Assembly: GCA_019745415.1 (NCBI GenBank)
Contig: JAIETF010000005.1
Coordinates: forward strand, 1 to 64,000
Origin: Candidatus Obscuribacterales bacterium
GTDB taxonomy: Bacteria; Cyanobacteriota; Vampirovibrionia; Obscuribacterales; Obscuribacteraceae
Reading direction: 5' to 3'
DNA: 64,000 nucleotides
Below the pieces are notes generated by a model. It worked only from the letters and a program-made list of their open reading frames with translations, ran no database searches and was not told the DNA's origin. Position 1 is the stretch's first letter. Each line of letters opens with the position of its first letter. Shown here piece after piece: positions 60,681 to 64,000 of the stretch. The position numbers were made by a program, and so were the translations under genes.

Positions 60681-61160
60681 TTAGTTTTTCTGCCTCTTGC
60701 GCAGCACAGCCAGTCCATAACCGCCGTGTTCGCCGCCGTCCTTATCTATGTAGCTCCAATCATCTATAAAGGTCACGCGGGCCGTAGCCTGTTGCCCGGC
60801 TTGCAATGTTCCCTGGGGATCGCCTGAAGCGAAATGACCGACAATATCGAGATTGTCCATTTGATCAACAATCAGCCATTTGTGTACTTCCTGATCGCCG
60901 TCTTTAAAGGCCGCCTTGACGGCAAATTTTTCACCGGGTTTTTTATTTTTGAAAGCTTGCCTGAATTCTTCAAAGTGTTCAAGGGCGTCAATTCTGGCTT
61001 TCTTCAATTCGAGGTCTTCACTGGCTGCATAGGTGGTACCTTGCGGCGCCGGTTTATCAGTTTTGACTGTACTGCTTTGATTTTGGCAAGCCGAAATGTT
61101 CAAGATGGTCAACCCGGCGGCAACAGAGAGAATAAGGCTTTTCTTGCTGAGCTGGACCAT
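60681..61160 (-). CDS. DUF2314-like lipoprotein
   Basis: The start at 61160 gives a lipoprotein signal: MVQLSKKSLILSVAAGLTIL then the lipobox ISAC (Cys25 or nearby). The reading frame extends upstream to 61283 but that part is unlike a protein N-terminus. The C-terminal 100 residues read FAVKAAFKDGDQEVHKWLIV, GHFASGDPQGTLQAGQQATA and DDWSYID, which fits DUF2314 (a K-x-x-F...E/VHxW...DW pattern). The function of this domain is unknown. It is 35 bp upstream of the AsmA-like gene on the same strand. Confidence 0.72.
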   Translation of the reverse strand: MVQLSKKSLILSVAAGLTILNISACQNQSSTVKTDKPAPQGTTYAASEDLELKKARIDALEHFEEFRQAFKNKKPGEKFAVKAAFKDGDQEVHKWLIVDQMDNLDIVGHFASGDPQGTLQAGQQATARVTFIDDWSYIDKDGGEHGGYGLAVLRKRQKN

Positions 61161-61373
61161 ACCAGTGCTGCTTCTCTGAAGGCAAGGCTCGGCATAAACT
61201 GGGCGAACTATAGCTCGACCCTGGGTTTGGTCACGTCTAAACTCTTGCAAAGAACCTTTCCTCTGACCAGTGATTGGGTTCATGATAGCACGGGAAAAAG
61301 GCTGTGCTATTGCACATGGCTAGATCTGCTTGCCCTTTGTAAAGTGGTTTCGTTACCGCAGAGGAGAGCGATT

Positions 61374-61739
61374 ATGGACGGCAATGATGCGACGACTGTG
61401 ACCGGTGAAGGAGCCTTTGGCAGGAGGGACGACGCCTCGGATATTTTCTTTGACGAAGTGACTGCAGACCTGCGCCGGGCCAGCCGTGGAATTTTTCACA
61501 CAGGGGCGCGTGTTTCAGATGGTCTGACGGTGTTGGGTGGTTGGTTGGGATTTGACACTTCCGGGCATTGCCAACATTTAGAAGATGCTTGCCGGGAGAG
61601 TCTAGCTGCCGGGCATGAAGCTGCCGCCTTGCAGTATCTTAAGCGAGAATTGGTAATCAACGAAGCTGTTAAAGGTTATGACAGCCCTGCTTCAGAGAGA
61701 GTGCGCCAAGCCCTGACTCATTTTAGAACGGGACAGTAA
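61374..61739 (+). CDS. Small hypothetical protein, 121 residues
   Basis: The start at 61374 has GAGGAG 7 nt upstream; the frame is open further to 60834 but that part lies opposite the lipoprotein gene. Helical pieces are DASDIFFDEVTADLRRASRG and HLEDACRESLAAGHEAAALQYLKRELVI. The second half resembles a single TPR-like hairpin. No signal peptide. It lies 69 bp before the kinase gene on the same strand and may be cotranscribed with it. Confidence 0.65.
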   Translation: MDGNDATTVTGEGAFGRRDDASDIFFDEVTADLRRASRGIFHTGARVSDGLTVLGGWLGFDTSGHCQHLEDACRESLAAGHEAAALQYLKRELVINEAVKGYDSPASERVRQALTHFRTGQ

Positions 61740-61808
61740 GAATCTTTCGCCCGGGAAATAACTTCACCTTTGGGGAGGCAGTGCTAGACTCTTAAAAAGA
61801 AGGTGAAT

Positions 61809-62768
61809 ATGCAGCGAATTGTCAAAGAAAGTGCCAAATTAGTCGGTTGCCTTGTCGAAGGGCGATTCTTGATCGAAGAGATGATTGGGGTGGGTGGGCT
61901 GAGCACGGTCTATCTAGCTAGTCACAACCGTGCCGACTTGAAAGTGGCAGTGAAAATAATGCATTCCAATCTTACCGATACCGAAGAGAGTATTGAGCGC
62001 TTCCGCAGAGAAGCCGAAATTATCAATAAACTCAATCATCCAAATGTGGTTCATATCTATTCGGCCGGCGTTTTGGAAGGCGAGTTGAAGCGTGAGGACG
62101 GCACCACGATGCGGCTTGAGACCCCGAGACCCTATCTGGTTTTGGAGAGATTGCATGGGCAAGACCTTGATAATGTCCTTAAGCGTGTCGGCCGATTTGA
62201 TGAAAGTGAAGGCTATCGTATCATCGCTGCTGTACTTAAGGCCCTCAGTGAGGCCCATCAACTGGGCATAATTCACAGGGACATAAAGCCAAGTAATGTC
62301 ATGCTCGTTGATAAAGTTTCCTGTTTTGACAAGCATTATCCGCTTGATCAGTTTGAGCCGGTAAAGCTGCTTGATTTCGGTATAGCCAAGTGTATGCGCT
62401 GTTATGACGAGAATCGCGATCGTGAATTGACCCAGCCCGGCATGGTCTTCGGCAGTCCTCTCTATATGAGTCCGGAGCAGTGTCTGGGGCGACAGCTGGA
62501 TTGTCGCACCGACATTTACTCGCTTGGTTGTATGTATTTTCGAATGCTCACGGGCCGCGCACCCTTTGAAGGTGAAAGCCCCATGCATACCTTTGCCATG
62601 CACATGTATGAAACACCGCCACCCATTACTGAATTGCTGGCTGCCGATGTGCCGACGCCGAACCCGCGCCTTGTGGCACTAATCAATAGTTGCTTGAGCA
62701 AAAAGGCAGAAGAACGACCAGCAAGTGCTTCTGAGATGCTTGCCGAACTGCAGTCAATTTATTCATAG
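61809..62768 (+). CDS. Soluble serine/threonine protein kinase
   Basis: The ATG at 61809 has AAGAAGG 6 nt upstream and is preferred over the GTG at 61803. The 319-residue protein is almost entirely a Hanks-type kinase: glycine loop GVGGLSTVY (27-35), Lys49, HRD at 156-158, DFG at 189-191, and GSPLYMSPEQ. There is no TM segment or sensor domain, so it must be brought to its targets by partners. The catalytic sequence resembles the kinase at 15093 (FGSPLYMSPEQC, DIYSLGC), so they are paralogues. It ends 4 bp from the convergent epimerase gene. Confidence 0.93.
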   Translation: MQRIVKESAKLVGCLVEGRFLIEEMIGVGGLSTVYLASHNRADLKVAVKIMHSNLTDTEESIERFRREAEIINKLNHPNVVHIYSAGVLEGELKREDGTTMRLETPRPYLVLERLHGQDLDNVLKRVGRFDESEGYRIIAAVLKALSEAHQLGIIHRDIKPSNVMLVDKVSCFDKHYPLDQFEPVKLLDFGIAKCMRCYDENRDRELTQPGMVFGSPLYMSPEQCLGRQLDCRTDIYSLGCMYFRMLTGRAPFEGESPMHTFAMHMYETPPPITELLAADVPTPNPRLVALINSCLSKKAEERPASASEMLAELQSIYS

Positions 62769-62772
62769 TCTC

Positions 62773-63804
62773 TTAGAATCTGGAAACGAGCTTGAGTAAA
62801 CCAAGCACTTTCTGCTGCAGCGGTTTGCGGTGCGCTGAACCTGCTTTTCCCTTCATCGATTGCTCATAATTAGCGGTAAAGCTGTCGTAGCTCTCGCAGA
62901 GCATCTCGTCGTTTGAATACTTTGGCTTCCAGCCAAGCTCTTTTAGGTGATTGACATCAAAAAAGAAGTCTTCGCCATAGCTTAGATAGTGCCAGGGCGC
63001 AAGCGGGCTTAGATTGAGTTTGTCGAGCATAAGCAGCGAAGTCTTAGCCAGATCTTTCGGGAGATGTCTGACTTTTGATTTTGAGCCGGCATGCTTGATT
63101 AGATTGCCTAGATTCTCATTCAAGCTGGCATAACGGTCGGTTCCGACATTGTAAAAGCCGGGTCTTTGAAGATCATTCAAAAGTAAATAGCAGTTGATCA
63201 AGTCTTGAGCATGCAAAAACTGTATACGGTTTGAGCCGTCGCCAAGTGTATAGACATTGATATCGTTTTTGATCCAGTCGAATAATACCTGGAAAATACC
63301 CAGGCGACCTTTATCAATGATGGTACGCGGTCTTATTGAAATTAAAGGCATGCCGGTCTTTTCCGAAATGCTTTTGGCTTTCAGTTCCCCATCCAGTTTG
63401 CTTTGTCCATATTCTTCGGCTGGTCGAGGGGTGACAGCCGCATCAACCGGCGACTTGGTGATGCCGTAGATGGCGCTCGAGCTCATATAGATAAAGCTAT
63501 CAACTTCGGCTCTGGCAGCTTCTTCGGCGACTATACCAGTGCCTTCCACGTTCACTTTTCTGAACATGTCTCCCGCTTTGGTTACCGGTACCAGGGCGGC
63601 AGTGTGGTGAACAACATTGACCCCCTTGACTGCTTTTGCTACATTCTCTCTGTCAAGGACATCGCAGCGTATAAACTGGGCCTGTTTGGGTCGATCTGGA
63701 TCTTCCCAAATGTCCAATATCCGCACTTCTTCGCCTCTCTCTACGAGATGCTGCGCGATTAGATTGCCAAGGAATCCGGAGCCTCCGGTAACTAAATGTC
63801 TCAT
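62773..63804 (-). CDS. NAD-dependent epimerase/dehydratase family protein (extended SDR)
   Basis: The start at 63804 (MRHLVTGGSGFLGN) has AAAGG 6 nt upstream; the frame extends to 63909 without support. Motifs are TGGSGFLGN (6-14), MSSSAIYG (catalytic Ser), and EEYGQSKLDGE (YxxxK). RPRTIIDKGRLGIFQVLFDW and DGSNRIQFLHAQDLINC follow the pattern of sugar-nucleotide or isoprenoid-like SDRs. The substrate is not clear. It is divergent from homoserine kinase. Confidence 0.88.
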   Translation of the reverse strand: MRHLVTGGSGFLGNLIAQHLVERGEEVRILDIWEDPDRPKQAQFIRCDVLDRENVAKAVKGVNVVHHTAALVPVTKAGDMFRKVNVEGTGIVAEEAARAEVDSFIYMSSSAIYGITKSPVDAAVTPRPAEEYGQSKLDGELKAKSISEKTGMPLISIRPRTIIDKGRLGIFQVLFDWIKNDINVYTLGDGSNRIQFLHAQDLINCYLLLNDLQRPGFYNVGTDRYASLNENLGNLIKHAGSKSKVRHLPKDLAKTSLLMLDKLNLSPLAPWHYLSYGEDFFFDVNHLKELGWKPKYSNDEMLCESYDSFTANYEQSMKGKAGSAHRKPLQQKVLGLLKLVSRF

Positions 63805-63894
63805 CAGTGCCTTTCGGTTGCCAAAACTTTCGCAAGTATAGCTAATATCCTCCCAGGCAGTCTCAAGTATTACCTCTTTAGAAGACCATAGAAC

Positions 63895-64000
63895 TTGGAA
63901 CTCACACAAATCGAAGAGCTCATCAATCAGGGTCGCAAGATCACCCTGAAGTTGCCTGGCAGCACGAGTAATTTAGGACCCGGACTTGATTGTCTAGGGC
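63895..64000 (+). CDS. thrB: Homoserine kinase, N-terminal fragment (cut by window edge)
   Basis: From a TTG at 63895 (a stop lies two codons before it) the plus strand reads MELTQIEELINQGRKITLKL and then PGSTSNLGPGLDCLG to the window edge. P-x-S-T-S-N-L-G-P-G-x-D-x-L-G is the conserved start of homoserine kinases of the GHMP family, which phosphorylate homoserine in threonine synthesis. The ribosome-binding site is weak and the start is therefore provisional. Confidence 0.8.
   Translation, partial: MELTQIEELINQGRKITLKLPGSTSNLGPGLDCLG

Noticed and set aside
60834-61373. Upstream extension of the small gene at 61374
   Set aside because: It runs antisense through the DUF2314-like lipoprotein gene, while a strong GAGGAG site supports the start at 61374.

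Overview
The window looks like one contiguous piece of a bacterial chromosome with roughly balanced base composition, 54 protein-coding genes (two cut by the window edges), one tRNA-Glu and no rRNA, phage or insertion sequence that I can recognise. The gene style suggests the non-photosynthetic cyanobacterial sister group Melainabacteria/Vampirovibrionia, in particular an Obscuribacterales-like organism: zinc-ribbon serine/threonine kinases fused to TPRs, many TPR and Sel1-like proteins, stand-alone GspE-N-like helical repeats, Tad-type VWA/TadE proteins, and frequent GTG and TTG starts. That placement rests on gene style recalled from such genomes, not on a marker gene, so it is an inference.

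Layout. 1-5440 (minus): the start of an AAA ATPase, then a classic MoxR - DUF58 - transglutaminase operon behind a good sigma70-type promoter. 5652-10164 (plus): a small hydrophilic protein, glyQ without glyS, a secreted phosphodiester glycosidase and a ROK sugar kinase that overlaps a convergent YhcC-like radical SAM gene. 11204-17144: tRNA-Glu with promoter and terminator, a four-repeat MshEN-like protein, two unknowns, and a Ser/Thr kinase-TPR protein. 17221-21524 (minus): a hydrolase-like protein, Sel1/TPR proteins, a small ORF and a DMT transporter. 21803-25945 (plus): clpS, clpA with unusual low-complexity insertions, and an MscS channel. 25966-27880: an island with an AbiEi/DUF6088-like winged-helix protein and a methyltransferase, bracketed by two related palindromes. 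28033-34362: thioesterase, AraC-HTH/Ogt methyltransferase, M1 aminopeptidase and transketolase. 34518-36343: a DUF6973-like protein, a TauE/SafE permease and a very short gene with an in-frame TGA. 36394-45065 (minus): sensor kinase without the phospho-acceptor histidine, HD-like protein, membrane glycosyltransferase, NAD epimerase, GMC oxidoreductase and a flippase-like fusion, apparently one long lipid or envelope operon. 45167-50729: J-domain-like/TPR protein, then HTTM protein, partner protein and TPR protein. 51007-54855 (plus): TadE/TadG-like envelope proteins with a VWA domain and a Pro-Ala repeat tail. 54968-61160: secreted and membrane-bound unknowns, including a 1047-residue protein with an internal lipobox. 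61374-64000: a small protein, a soluble Ser/Thr kinase, an NAD epimerase and the first codons of homoserine kinase (thrB).

The most notable item is the candidate selenoprotein gene at 36116-36343. A membrane segment ends in a conserved-looking LPKMGIAT stretch, followed by TGA, and the reading frame then continues to TAA. Seventeen nucleotides after the TGA lies the GGTC loop of a perfect 7-bp hairpin, the place and loop type expected of a bacterial SECIS, and a terminator hairpin encloses the TAA. No ordinary ORF scan would report this gene.

Once that gene and the corrected starts are counted, no stretch longer than 300 bases lacks a gene. The longest gaps are 18965-19233 (a pyrimidine-rich tract), 21525-21802 (one strong hairpin) and 50730-51006 (a short palindrome and a leader-like hairpin).
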